Shown one piece after another: positions 26,034-35,106 of a DNA stretch of 54,128 nt. This DNA is from Salaquimonas sp. (GTDB lineage: Bacteria; Pseudomonadota; Alphaproteobacteria; Rhizobiales; Rhizobiaceae): assembly GCA_028289365.1 (NCBI GenBank), contig JANQQM010000147.1, forward strand, positions 1 through 54,128, in the 5' to 3' direction. The translations under genes were made by a program, and so were the position numbers. The notes beneath the pieces were generated by a model. It was given only the letters and a program-made list of their open reading frames with translations. It searched no databases and had not been told where the DNA came from. Numbering within the stretch: position 1 is the first letter of the stretch; the number at the start of each line of letters is the position of its first letter.

Positions 26034-26050
26034 TGTTCGCATCGCAAACA
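26034..26050. promoter_or_regulatory. Candidate LysR-type operator between tctC and the lysR gene
   Basis: TGTTCGC-ATC-GCAAACA is an inverted repeat with one mismatch in each 7-bp arm pair and contains a T-N11-A core, as expected for LysR-type sites. It lies about 57 nt upstream of tctC and 156 nt upstream of the regulator, within their shared promoter region. Confidence 0.45.
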
Positions 26051-26205
26051 AACGAAAACAGACGACCCAGTTTAACGGCATCCATCGTAAAAAATCGATA
26101 TTCTTTTTATAAGTATCCACTATTTTAAACAATCCCATATTGACGGAACACATTATCCCGTTTACCGAACAATATATGAGAGTACGAATTGCCGGGTGAC
26201 CTGAA

Positions 26206-27153
26206 ATGGAAGCAAATCTGTTATCGGATATGGCGGTTTTTGCCGCTGTTGTGGAGCAGAACGGATTTTCGGCGGCGGCCGAAAACCTGCAGATGTCAAA
26301 GTCCAATGTAAGTAGGCGCATCGGCCAGCTTGAGGATAGACTTGGCGTCACCCTCATGCATCGCACCACTCGGCGGCTTACGCTGACCGAAAGTGGCCGG
26401 GTATACTACGAGCACTGTGCGCGGCTGGTCTCCGAGGCCGAGGATGCCGATCAGGCAATTCGGGAAATCCATGCGCGCCCGAGTGGTGTCCTCAATGTCA
26501 GCCTGCCGGAAACGCTGGGACGCGCATTTATTCTGCCCTTGCTGCCCGAATTCATGAAGGAATTTCCGGAGGTCCGACTGAATCTCACGATCACCAGCCG
26601 AAAGGTCGACTTTCGGGAGGATCGCTGCGATGTGGCGGTAAGGAAAGGCGCGATAGAGGATGATACCCTGTGTGCAGTGTCGCTCGGCTCTTCCATTCAA
26701 TACCTTTACGCCAGCCCGAGATATCTCGCATCAGCGCCGGAGTTGTCCGAGCCTGCGCACATTACGAACCATGCCTACCTTGCAGGCGGGATAACGTTAG
26801 GACCGACGGAGCTGGTCCTCTTCAATGACACTCAGCCTGTCGAATTGCGGGTGAAACCGCGGCTTTCTGTAAAAGATCATGAGGCCCTGCTGATGATGAC
26901 GCTTGCTGATCTGGGCCTGGCTTTGCTGCCCGTTTGGATGGCACAGCCTCATGTTGAACGAGGTGAGTTGGAGCAAGTTCTGGTCGGGTATTCCGGCCCA
27001 TCAGTCGATTTTAACGTGGTGTTTCAGCCGCATAGGGGAATGGCGCCGAATCTGAGGGTCTTCGTTGATTTCCTGAAGTCGAAATTCAGGCTTAATCGGC
27101 CTTGGGAGCAGGAATCCAACGTGGTGAAAATGCTCCGGGCCGGCAACTATTGA
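26206..27153 (+). CDS. LysR-family transcriptional regulator
   Basis: A 315-residue LysR-type regulator. The winged helix covers residues 1-60 (FAAVVEQNGFSAAAENLQMSKSNVSRRIGQLEDRLG is typical; the recognition helix is around SKSNVSRRIGQ). The effector-binding domain spans about 90-295. Its divergent placement to the tct-SDR-ThDP-NIPSNAP-GST run makes it the likely activator of that operon in response to the imported acid or a product. The start at 26206 fits the family. Target and ligand are inferred. Confidence 0.9.
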   Translation: MEANLLSDMAVFAAVVEQNGFSAAAENLQMSKSNVSRRIGQLEDRLGVTLMHRTTRRLTLTESGRVYYEHCARLVSEAEDADQAIREIHARPSGVLNVSLPETLGRAFILPLLPEFMKEFPEVRLNLTITSRKVDFREDRCDVAVRKGAIEDDTLCAVSLGSSIQYLYASPRYLASAPELSEPAHITNHAYLAGGITLGPTELVLFNDTQPVELRVKPRLSVKDHEALLMMTLADLGLALLPVWMAQPHVERGELEQVLVGYSGPSVDFNVVFQPHRGMAPNLRVFVDFLKSKFRLNRPWEQESNVVKMLRAGNY

Positions 27154-27192
27154 GGCTTGTGTCAGAGAGGTTGTCGCTCACCTTGCTCAAGA

Positions 27193-28089
27193 TTAATCGG
27201 GCATTCGGAAATCCGGCTCCGCCTTTCCGTTGAAAGGACCATCAACTAGGAATGTGAAACCTGCCTCGGGATCAGCGGCGAGTTGGGCGTCGGAATAACC
27301 CTCGAAAGCTGTCGTCACCAGCATTGTGTCGAGTTTTTCGCCAACGAAGACCGGGCAGCTTGGTTGGGCCACGGGCATTTCAATGCTCTTAATCAATGTG
27401 CCATTGGGCGAAAAGCCGTTTACCGTACTGCCGCCCCAGCATGCATTCCATAAATTACCATCTGCATCGGTAACCGATCCGTCAAAACCACCGCCGGTTG
27501 GCAGGTCGCTGCCTTTCAGAAATGGCTCCGGTTCACCCACCGGCATGCCATCTAGCGGGTTAAGCGCTACGCGCCAGACAGTGTTTATTTTGGTATCGGT
27601 AAAATATCCCGTTTGGCCGTCCGGCGAGAAACAGATCGAATTTGGAATCGTTATTTCACGATACAGCGGGCGAATTTCCGTTCCGTCGAACCAATAAATG
27701 CATCCAGCCTTGTCTTCCGCCGACTTGCCCATAGTACCAATCCATAAACGGCCAGACGGATGGACGCGGCCGTCATTCGAGCGTGTATTCGGATTGTCCG
27801 CCTCCAACTCGGCGATGCGTTTGAGGTGGCCGTCTAACGTCTGGCGAACATAAAATCCGTCTTCTGTCGCGATTAGTTGGCGGTCACCGTCAATTCGGGC
27901 AATGACCGATCCCATGCACGGCAGTTCATGGGCCACAGAGACGTCTGTTCCAAACCGGTATTCATGAAGTTTCCCGGCCAGGATATTGAACCACCAGGCG
28001 GTGTTGGTGTGTGGATCGTAGGTGGGTCCCTCGCCAAGATCGCAGCGTTCAGCCGGTAGTTTGCTGATGTCAAAACCGGAACTCATCAT
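27193..28089 (-). CDS. SMP-30/gluconolactonase-family protein
   Basis: A 298-residue six-bladed beta-propeller of the regucalcin/gluconolactonase family, which hydrolyses sugar or other lactones with one divalent metal. Family blocks are CDLGEGPTYDP near the start (metal-site Glu), NDGRVHPSGRLWIGTM, IPNSICFSPDGQTGYFTDT with the metal Asn, and PTGGGFDGSVTDADGNLWNA. I start at 28089 because GGAG lies 6 nt upstream; the TTG at 28101 contains that ribosome site. It is convergent with the lysR gene and divergent from an SDR, suggesting sugar-acid or lactone breakdown. Confidence 0.87.
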   Translation of the reverse strand: MMSSGFDISKLPAERCDLGEGPTYDPHTNTAWWFNILAGKLHEYRFGTDVSVAHELPCMGSVIARIDGDRQLIATEDGFYVRQTLDGHLKRIAELEADNPNTRSNDGRVHPSGRLWIGTMGKSAEDKAGCIYWFDGTEIRPLYREITIPNSICFSPDGQTGYFTDTKINTVWRVALNPLDGMPVGEPEPFLKGSDLPTGGGFDGSVTDADGNLWNACWGGSTVNGFSPNGTLIKSIEMPVAQPSCPVFVGEKLDTMLVTTAFEGYSDAQLAADPEAGFTFLVDGPFNGKAEPDFRMPD

Positions 28090-28259
28090 GAAATTCTCCA
28101 ATATATCATTCAGGCGCTCGAAAATGGCGAACTGAATTCAGCTATTTCTTTGGGCCGGAAGTCAAGCGGGGTGTCCGATAGACCTTGTAACAAACCAAAT
28201 TTCATCGGTAATAGGAAACAAACAGATTCCTCTTCAGGTGACAGGTGGGAGCAAAATTC

Positions 28260-29033
28260 ATGGCGAATGCAGCAAAACGATTATCCGGCAAACGCGCCTT
28301 GGTTACAGGAGCAGCCGGCGGCATTGCGCAGGCGACTGCGAGACACTTTGCCGAAGAAGGTGCAGCACTTTTGTTGACGGATCTCGACTCGGTAGGCCTG
28401 GAGCCAATTGTCGAAGAGTTGCAAGTAAAAGGTGCCTCGGTACTGGCAAGCGGAGCAGATTTGACCAAACGGGCGGAAGTCGATGAGCTGGTCCAAAACG
28501 GCAAGAAGGAGTTTGGCGGGTTGGACATCCTGGTTACTTGCGCCGGGGGTTATAACGCCTATGCGAATTTTGAAGACATCAATGAGGATGATTGGGATCG
28601 CACCATAGAGCTCAACCTGAAGACGGTTTATCTTTGCTGCAGCGCAATCATTCCGGTAATGAAACAGGCTGGTTGGGGGCGAATTATCAATCTCGGTTCA
28701 CTTGCAGGGCGCAGCACCAGCGCCGGATCTTCGCCAGCGCACTATGCCACTGCAAAAGCAGGCGTTTCAATGATGACGCAGTACATCGCCAAGGATGTCG
28801 CGCCATTTGGTATTACCGCCAATACCGTCGCTCCGGGCACAACGATTACGCCGCGGGTTCGAAATGTCCTGACACCGGAGAAAGAAACGCAGTTTGTTGC
28901 CCGAACCCCGATCGGCCGCCTCGCTGAACCGGACGATATCGCCGGTGTCATTACCTTCCTCGCCAGCGAAGAGAGCCGTTACATCACCGGCGCCACGATA
29001 GACGTAAATGGTGGTCGACTGATGCTGACATGA
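28260..29033 (+). CDS. Classical short-chain dehydrogenase/reductase
   Basis: A 257-residue NAD(P)-dependent SDR with an intact active site: cofactor loop TGAAGGIA at 16-23, Ser146, Tyr161 and Lys165 (Y-A-T-A-K). GASGADLT and the C-terminal GATIDVNGGRLM also fit. The start at 28260 has GGGAG 8 nt upstream; the GTG at 28245 is not needed. It is divergent from the SMP-30 gene and convergent with the next SDR, a layout seen in sugar-acid or polyol oxidation loci, so the pair dehydrogenase plus lactonase is plausible. Substrate unknown. Confidence 0.88.
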   Translation: MANAAKRLSGKRALVTGAAGGIAQATARHFAEEGAALLLTDLDSVGLEPIVEELQVKGASVLASGADLTKRAEVDELVQNGKKEFGGLDILVTCAGGYNAYANFEDINEDDWDRTIELNLKTVYLCCSAIIPVMKQAGWGRIINLGSLAGRSTSAGSSPAHYATAKAGVSMMTQYIAKDVAPFGITANTVAPGTTITPRVRNVLTPEKETQFVARTPIGRLAEPDDIAGVITFLASEESRYITGATIDVNGGRLMLT

Positions 29034-29048
29034 GCACTTGTGAGTGCT
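29033..29048. terminator. Short hairpin between convergent SDR genes
   Basis: AGCACT-TGTG-AGTGCT is a perfect 6-bp stem with a 4-nt loop in the 13-nt gap between the two convergent SDR genes. It has no T-run on either side, so it may act only as a weak two-way terminator. Confidence 0.3.
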
Positions 29049-29886
29049 AGCGCTTGCCGTCAATATACGCTGCGAAGGCTTCCTCGTAATCCGGATGCCA
29101 TCGGCTTAGGGCAGGGCGGTTCTCAATAATGTCCCCCATTGCCCAGGCCATTCGTTTCTCGTCAAGGTCACGCGCTACGTCGTTATCCGGGCAGAGGATA
29201 TAGAAATCGCCGCGATTCATGCTCTCAATGAAGAAGTCAGCGGTTTGTTCTGCCGTCCAGGCCGCAGGGGGTTTCTCGGAAAGACTGGTTATGCCTGTGA
29301 AAACGAAGCCTGGAATAAGCAGATGGGCTGTTAGTTTGCATCCCTCGGTATTGCGAAATTCATGGGCAAGCGCCTCGGTATAAGCCTTGAGCGCGGCCTT
29401 CGAGACATTGTATGCCGGATTTCCAGGCGGCGTTGTAATCCCCTGTTTCGAACCTGTATTGATGATCGCGCCCGGTTTCCCGCGGGATATCATTCCAGGG
29501 GCAAATACCTGTACGCCATTCAGCGGTCCCTTGAAGTTGATGTCAAGTATCGCTTGCCAGACCTCTGTCGGACCAAGGCAGTTGGACCGACCGCCGATAC
29601 CGGCATTATTCATAAGGATGTCAGTTCCGCCGAAGCGGTCGGTGACCTGGGACTCCAGCGCTTCGATCTGTGAGCGATCCGAAACGTCAACGGCAGCGGT
29701 CATTACCTCTGCGGCGCCAGCAGCGCGGACAGCATCTTCGGTTGCGGCCAATTTTTCTTCATCACGATCGACGACGACCACGCGCATGCCCATTCCGGCA
29801 AATCGTTTCGCGGATGCCAGGCCTATGCCCGAAGCGCCGCCGGTAATTACTGCAACCGAATCTGAATTGAATGCGGGATGGGTCAT
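29047..29886 (-). CDS. Classical short-chain dehydrogenase/reductase
   Basis: A 279-residue SDR with intact motifs: TGGASGIG at 15-22, NNAG at 93-96, Ser146, Tyr159 and Lys163 (Y-N-V-S-K). The C-terminal part (about 200-279) is longer than usual and contains FFIESMNRGDFYILCPDNDV, a feature of a subgroup of SDRs without a known substrate. The ATG at 29886 follows a strong AGGAGG; the TTG at 29889 is an artefact of the open frame. It is convergent with the previous SDR and divergent from the FAD/GcvT gene. Confidence 0.88.
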   Translation of the reverse strand: MTHPAFNSDSVAVITGGASGIGLASAKRFAGMGMRVVVVDRDEEKLAATEDAVRAAGAAEVMTAAVDVSDRSQIEALESQVTDRFGGTDILMNNAGIGGRSNCLGPTEVWQAILDINFKGPLNGVQVFAPGMISRGKPGAIINTGSKQGITTPPGNPAYNVSKAALKAYTEALAHEFRNTEGCKLTAHLLIPGFVFTGITSLSEKPPAAWTAEQTADFFIESMNRGDFYILCPDNDVARDLDEKRMAWAMGDIIENRPALSRWHPDYEEAFAAYIDGKR

Positions 29887-30052
29887 CAAGCGTCCTCCTG
29901 TTTAGGTTCTACCTAATGTCTCGTGGCTTGAGTGCAAGACCGACAGATATTCGATCCGTTACAATTGTCTATTTACATGTCTGCCTTGTTGGGGAACCTT
30001 GCGAATGTCGAAAAACGGTTATCGACATTATGCGGGTGATGAGGCGTATTTC

Positions 30053-32485
30053 ATGAAGTCACAAACCAGAATTGTCGTCATCGGTGGCGGGATCGCAGGC
30101 TGTTCGACGCTCTATCACCTGACGCAGGAAGGTGTGTCCGACGTTGTACTGGTTGAACGTAACGAATTGACCAGTGGTACGACATGGCACTCAGCCGCGC
30201 AGGTTACGAATTTCGGCATGAACCAGACGATGATCGGCCTGAAGAGCCACTCGATAGCCTTGTACAAGGAGCTTGCCGACGATCCCGAATACCCCATCAA
30301 CTATCACCACGGTGATGGCGGTATTCGCCTTGCCAATACCGAGGAACAGATGCAGGGATATCGCCATTTCGCCTCTGTCGCCCGTGGCATGGATGTGCAT
30401 TTCGAGGTGATAGATGCGGAAGAATGCGCGCGCCGGCATCCGCTGATCTCCACCGAAAATCTGCTGGGCGGTTTGTGGGATCCGCTTGACGGCGACATTG
30501 ACCCGGCGCAGCTCTGTCAGGCGCTGGCGCGACGCGCGCGGATGGCCGGCGCTGAAGTCTATCGCAATACGCCGGTGATCGGTCTGACCCAGCACAGCGA
30601 TGACAGTTGGACCGTCCATACCGAAAAGGGTGACATTGATTGCGAGATCGTCGTTAATGCCGGCGGTTATCGGGTGAACGAAGTCGGTGCAATGATGGGG
30701 GTGCAGCATCCCGTTGTCTCGATGGAGCATCAATACTTCCTGACCGAAGATATCCCGGCGATCGTCGACGCCGGTCACCGGATGCCGCTGATCCGCTGTC
30801 CGATCAGTGATTACTATTGCCGGCAGGAAAAAAACGGCTTGCTGATCGGCTTTTATGAGCAGGATTGCAAAACCTGGGGAATGGATGGCATCGATCCGGA
30901 CTTCTACAATTCGCTTTGTCCAGACGATCTGGAACGGGTTATGGACGTCCTGGAGGGTGCCTTTGCCCGCATGCCGGTTCTTCAGGAAACCGGCATCCGG
31001 ACAATCGTCAACGGTCCCATTACCTACACAATCGACGGCGCCCCCCTGGTGGGTCCGATCCCCGGTAAGCGCAACGCATATTGCATCATAGGCCTGCGTG
31101 CTGGTCTGGGGGAAGGTGGTGGTCACGGTTGGCTGCTCGCCCAGCAGATTGTCCATGGTGAAGCCTGCTACGACACTTGGGTAATCGACCCGCGACGGTT
31201 TACCGGCCACGCCAATGTCGAACTCACCGCCTTGAAGGCGATAGAAGACTACCAGAACGAGTTCCGGTTTCATTTTCCCCATGAACACCGACCAGCCGGA
31301 CGACCGGCCAAGACCACTCCACTAACGCCGGTGCTGGAAGCCGAGGGCGCAGCATTCACAGTCATCAATGGATGGGAGCGTGTGGAATATATCAAGCCAT
31401 CATCTGAATTCGAGCCGAGCCTTGGCTTCAAGTTCGATGAGACATTCGAGATCGTCGCTGCTGAGGTGCGAAATGTTCAGGAAAATGTCGGCTTGTGTGA
31501 GGTTTGCGGGTTCAATCGTGTCGAGATAACCGGACAGGACCGGCATGAATTTTTGGACAGAATGACCTGCGGGACAGTGACCAAAAAACTCGGCCGAATA
31601 TCGCTTGCATACCTCCTGAACCATCAGGGCAATCTGAAATGCGAGGCGACCATTGCGAACCTGCACGCAAGCGAACGCGGCCCGGATCGTATCTGGTATG
31701 GATCCGCGGCAGCCAGCGAGTTTCACGATTTCGACTGGCTGCAATCGAATATCCGTGCCGATGAAGATGTTCACTTACGCTCGCTCACAAATGATCTGAC
31801 ATTGCTGGTTGTTGCCGGTCCGAAATCACGGGAAGTGCTTTCGGCCTGCGCCCGGGGCGATTGGTCGAAGGAGGCATTTCCTTGGCTTTCCGTACGCGAG
31901 TGTTTTGTTGGCATCGCGCCCGTAACGGTCAAAAACATCAGTTTCTCCGGCGAGCTTGCCTATGAAATCCACGTACCCAATGCCTCCCTATATGCTGCCT
32001 ATTTGGCGTTGCGTAAGGCCGGAGAGCAATTTGATCTCAAGCTATTCGGTTCGCGGGCAGTAGAATCGATGCGCATGGAAAAAGGGTTCCTGCACTGGAA
32101 AAGCGATATCCTGACCGAGTTCGATCCGTTCGAAACCGGACTGGATCGGTTCGTCAAATTGGAGAAGGGTGACTTTGTGGGAAAGGAAGCTTTGCTTGCG
32201 CGCCAGGCAAAAGGTTTACGTAAGAAATTGGTTGGCCTGAAAGTCGAAGCGTCGCATGCTCCGGTACATTCCGGTGCATCTGTAATACTTGAAGACAGGG
32301 TGGTCGGGACCGTCACTTCTGGTGATTGGGGGCATCGCGTCGGAATGAATCTGGCCAATGCCTTTGTCGATCCGGAACTTGCTCAACCAGATACCAAGTT
32401 GAAACTGGACTTATGCGGAGAAATCGTGGATGCCCGCGTGATACCGATGTCGAGCTATGATCCCCAATTTGCATTGTTGCGGTAA
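30053..32485 (+). CDS. FAD-dependent oxidoreductase fused to GcvT-type domain (dimethylglycine/sarcosine dehydrogenase-like)
   Basis: An 810-residue protein of the family that oxidatively demethylates glycine derivatives such as dimethylglycine and passes the one-carbon unit to tetrahydrofolate. Residues about 1-370 form a DAO-type FAD domain (VVIGGGIAGCSTLYHL at 8-23, then the LTSGTTWHSAAQ loop; the His here is where related enzymes bind FAD covalently). Residues about 430-720 form the GcvT aminomethyltransferase domain and the last about 80 its C-terminal barrel. I use the ATG at 30053, with GAGG upstream; an ATG at 30005 would add 16 residues. Substrate within this family is not certain. 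Confidence 0.86.
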   Translation: MKSQTRIVVIGGGIAGCSTLYHLTQEGVSDVVLVERNELTSGTTWHSAAQVTNFGMNQTMIGLKSHSIALYKELADDPEYPINYHHGDGGIRLANTEEQMQGYRHFASVARGMDVHFEVIDAEECARRHPLISTENLLGGLWDPLDGDIDPAQLCQALARRARMAGAEVYRNTPVIGLTQHSDDSWTVHTEKGDIDCEIVVNAGGYRVNEVGAMMGVQHPVVSMEHQYFLTEDIPAIVDAGHRMPLIRCPISDYYCRQEKNGLLIGFYEQDCKTWGMDGIDPDFYNSLCPDDLERVMDVLEGAFARMPVLQETGIRTIVNGPITYTIDGAPLVGPIPGKRNAYCIIGLRAGLGEGGGHGWLLAQQIVHGEACYDTWVIDPRRFTGHANVELTALKAIEDYQNEFRFHFPHEHRPAGRPAKTTPLTPVLEAEGAAFTVINGWERVEYIKPSSEFEPSLGFKFDETFEIVAAEVRNVQENVGLCEVCGFNRVEITGQDRHEFLDRMTCGTVTKKLGRISLAYLLNHQGNLKCEATIANLHASERGPDRIWYGSAAASEFHDFDWLQSNIRADEDVHLRSLTNDLTLLVVAGPKSREVLSACARGDWSKEAFPWLSVRECFVGIAPVTVKNISFSGELAYEIHVPNASLYAAYLALRKAGEQFDLKLFGSRAVESMRMEKGFLHWKSDILTEFDPFETGLDRFVKLEKGDFVGKEALLARQAKGLRKKLVGLKVEASHAPVHSGASVILEDRVVGTVTSGDWGHRVGMNLANAFVDPELAQPDTKLKLDLCGEIVDARVIPMSSYDPQFALLR

Positions 32486-32551
32486 ACCGATCCCGTCAAT
32501 CATTGGTAAATGACATCGGCCAGGTTCGAGGTTCATTTCCCGGTCATGCAA

Positions 32552-32986
32552 CTAGTTGTCACGCATGCTTGTGTTGTCCGTTCCTTCGGCACCGGCAAAA
32601 ACAGCGAGGATACGGGCGAAGTCATCACCGGTATTTTCGCCGTTATGGTAGCTGGCAAATGCTTCGAGAAAGGCATCACCCTCTGTGTAGGTGCGTATAC
32701 CGTGCTCGCCATAATCCACCGTGACTTCGCCCTCCAGTACCCAGGCAAAAAGCGGTGCATCGTGTTTATGCCAGCCGGTTGTCTGGCCGACCTGCATGGT
32801 AACAATGGCTGCAGTAATTTTGGGGATGCCTTCAGGATAGGCCATCTCCTCACCTATGACTGTCTTCGTGTCAGAGACCAAAATCTGCACCGGCGGATAG
32901 ACTGATTTGGCAATGACAAAGCCGGATGCCATGCCGATTGTCCCGGCAATCAGGATCGTGACCGCTATTGCAGCAATTTTGTTCAT
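32552..32986 (-). CDS. Membrane-anchored cupin domain protein
   Basis: A 144-residue protein with one N-terminal hydrophobic segment (IAAIAVTILIAGTIGMASGFVIA), which may be an anchor or uncleaved signal, followed by a single cupin barrel. The metal motif is seen in TGWHKHDAPLFAWVLEGEVTV (His-x-His) and the second motif in YTEGDAFLEAFASYHNG. It should act outside the membrane. The ATG at 32986 has GAGG 7 nt upstream; the GTG at 32995 is less likely. Stand-alone gene, convergent with the FAD/GcvT gene. Activity unknown. Confidence 0.8.
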   Translation of the reverse strand: MNKIAAIAVTILIAGTIGMASGFVIAKSVYPPVQILVSDTKTVIGEEMAYPEGIPKITAAIVTMQVGQTTGWHKHDAPLFAWVLEGEVTVDYGEHGIRTYTEGDAFLEAFASYHNGENTGDDFARILAVFAGAEGTDNTSMRDN

Positions 32987-33206
32987 TGGAGGCACCTCAA
33001 TTCGTATCTGCCTGCCTATGATGACACATATTTAGGCATTTGAAGATCTCTCGTGGCAGCTGGTCGAAGTGTATCTTTACCAGTAAGAAGTGCCAAGATT
33101 CTCTTCGAATCTTCAGAATTGACTCATTGTAGGTCTCACAGACATTTGTTTAAAAGTTCGGCGTACAAAGTTGCGGCAGTGAACTAAGTATCGCAATAAG
33201 GTAGTT

Positions 33207-34013
33207 TTGATTGTTATAGCCGTTATGAAATTACCATATCGAAATATATTTGCGGCGAGTATCCAGCGTCTGTTTTTCCCAAAAAAAGTAAGAACAAGCG
33301 CGAAACCCTTGGTGACATTTGCCATAACCTGGGCGCCTAGAGCCAGCAGTGCCAACTGGAATGCTGCATTGAAGGGCGCAGAACATAATCTGCATTCGAT
33401 CTATAATCAGAAGATAAAAGACCATGAAATATTAATTGGTTATTGTGAAGAGGATACAAGATTCCTGCCGGATTTTCTCCATCGATATCCCGTGAAACTG
33501 ATGCCTTTCCCGTTTACCGAAAACACGGTCGATGAAAATGGAATATTTTATATACGAGACAAGTTCTACAAATTGGCTGAGATGTTGAAGGAGTCAAATG
33601 GCGAGTACTTCTTTAATGTCGATTGGGATGATGTCGTCAGTCGGAACCTGATCACTCACATAAAAAAGCACCCCGCCCCATACGGATATTATTTGTCAAA
33701 GGGGTTCTTCTTTTACAGAGATCAATCATTGATAAGAAGTATCGGCAACTTCAGTAATCGTTGCGGTTCAAGTCACATTGTTGCGTTTACAGATGAAGAA
33801 AAATCGAACCCTGGGTCGATAGATTTTCGTCACAAGACACTGGCTAACGATCGTGCGCGATTGGGGATGCCTTTGACGGAGATAGACAAACGGTTCGTGC
33901 TGTATGCCCAAGATCCCTGGAGTGTAAGCCTGACGAAGATGGATCAGCGAAGGCCCGTGGATAAGAGAAGGTTAATTCGCAATAAACAGAAACGGGAGTT
34001 TTCGTTTCTCTAA
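33207..34013 (+). CDS. Glycosyltransferase-like protein, AT-rich gene
   Basis: A 268-residue protein that looks like a GT-A-fold glycosyltransferase of the kind acting on surface polysaccharides. The segment YFFNVDWDDVVSRNLI carries an acidic D-W-D-D motif like the metal/sugar-nucleotide DxD site, preceded by FTFAITWAPR-type strand features; the tail is highly basic. The frame opens with a TTG at 33207, with AAGGTAG upstream; the first ATG (33225) lacks a ribosome site, so the start is uncertain. Base and codon use (AAA, ATA, AAT, TTT) is clearly more AT-rich than in the genes to the left, suggesting transfer. The acceptor and sugar are unknown. Confidence 0.6.
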   Translation: MIVIAVMKLPYRNIFAASIQRLFFPKKVRTSAKPLVTFAITWAPRASSANWNAALKGAEHNLHSIYNQKIKDHEILIGYCEEDTRFLPDFLHRYPVKLMPFPFTENTVDENGIFYIRDKFYKLAEMLKESNGEYFFNVDWDDVVSRNLITHIKKHPAPYGYYLSKGFFFYRDQSLIRSIGNFSNRCGSSHIVAFTDEEKSNPGSIDFRHKTLANDRARLGMPLTEIDKRFVLYAQDPWSVSLTKMDQRRPVDKRRLIRNKQKREFSFL

Positions 34014-34144
34014 TTAAGCTAGCGACATAGATTGTATCTGTCCTGTTTCGTCAGAAATTCAGGCAACCGCTGGAGATAGAATTGGTTGAGCGGATTACGA
34101 ACCCTGGCAAGAGACAAGCTACATGGAAAGTTTCGTGTATTTCA

Positions 34145-34828
34145 CTAGTTTGCCGGTTCGGGAGGTTTTAGCTCACCAATGGCACGTGCTGGATTGCCAC
34201 CAACGACCGTGAATGGTGCTACATCCTTGGTCACTACAGCACCCATGGTGACCAGGCTATATTCGCCGATTACGGTTTCTTCGCGTATTTGCGCTCCAGG
34301 ACCGATGTGCGCGCCGGTTTCGACCACCGATCTTCCGCTCAATACAGCGTTAGGTCCGACAAACGCAAATTCCCCCAGCCTGACGTCGTGACTGACATAA
34401 CAGCCGCCACGAAGGCTGCAATGCCTTTCAACAACAGCGTCAGGCATCACGCTGACAAACGGACCAACATAGCTTCCATCTCCAATTCTCGCACTGTCAG
34501 CAATACTGGCAAATGGATGCCGGACGCTGATCCATCTTTCGTCTGGCACATCGAGTGATCGAATGTAGCTGAATCGTTCGATTGCGGTCTTGGGTTTGTG
34601 AATTGCTGCCAGAAGTCGGATGTCGGGCGTCAGTCTTACCCAATCTGTAAAACATCCGAGCACTGGAATTCCGGAAATTTCCGAGCCTGGTTCAACGAGA
34701 TCATTTAAAAATCCCTCCAAGGATAATTCCGGGTGATTGCTCGCACCGGCCCGGACGGCATCTGCAGCAATAAGTCCGCTGCCTTCGCCGCCAAATATTG
34801 CAATTCGGTCGATGTCTTTTGTCTTCAT
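34145..34828 (-). CDS. NeuD/PglD-like sugar O/N-acyltransferase
   Basis: A 227-residue acyltransferase with an N-terminal nucleotide-fold domain (RIAIFGGEGSGLIAADAV, residues about 8-25) and a C-terminal left-handed beta-helix of hexapeptide repeats (from about 105: SIADSARIGDGSYVGPFVSV and later IGPGAQIREETVIGEYSLV). NeuD/PglD proteins acetylate amino-sugars for surface glycans. It starts at the ATG at 34828; ribosome site is weak. It lies tail to tail with the glycosyltransferase-like gene, so the two may be remnants of a surface-polysaccharide locus; no nucleotide-sugar synthesis genes are seen. Confidence 0.82.
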   Translation of the reverse strand: MKTKDIDRIAIFGGEGSGLIAADAVRAGASNHPELSLEGFLNDLVEPGSEISGIPVLGCFTDWVRLTPDIRLLAAIHKPKTAIERFSYIRSLDVPDERWISVRHPFASIADSARIGDGSYVGPFVSVMPDAVVERHCSLRGGCYVSHDVRLGEFAFVGPNAVLSGRSVVETGAHIGPGAQIREETVIGEYSLVTMGAVVTKDVAPFTVVGGNPARAIGELKPPEPAN

Positions 34829-35106
34829 CAATTTCTGATAACTGCTTTAAGCAATAGACCGAAGCCCCCAAACTCGGATCTGTTTCAGCAAGACTATTTG
34901 CACCAAATTCGTATTTCAAGTGAAGCACGGGCTTCAACTTCCTCACTTTTTAGAGATTAGCAGCGCAGCATTTGGGCGGAGTAAATTGGTACATGGGAAG
35001 TTGTACGCTGCAGAATGGATGAATTGAATTATCCCGTTGAAATATATTCATCTATCGAGAAATGGAAGGGAATCCAGAACATTCCGTTACAGAATAGCTG
35101 CTAATA

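Noticed and set aside
30191-31288. 365-codon open frame on the minus strand
   Set aside because: It lies entirely antisense to the FAD/GcvT gene, whose domain motifs are unambiguous. The antisense translation has no recognisable domain and arises from codon-position bias.
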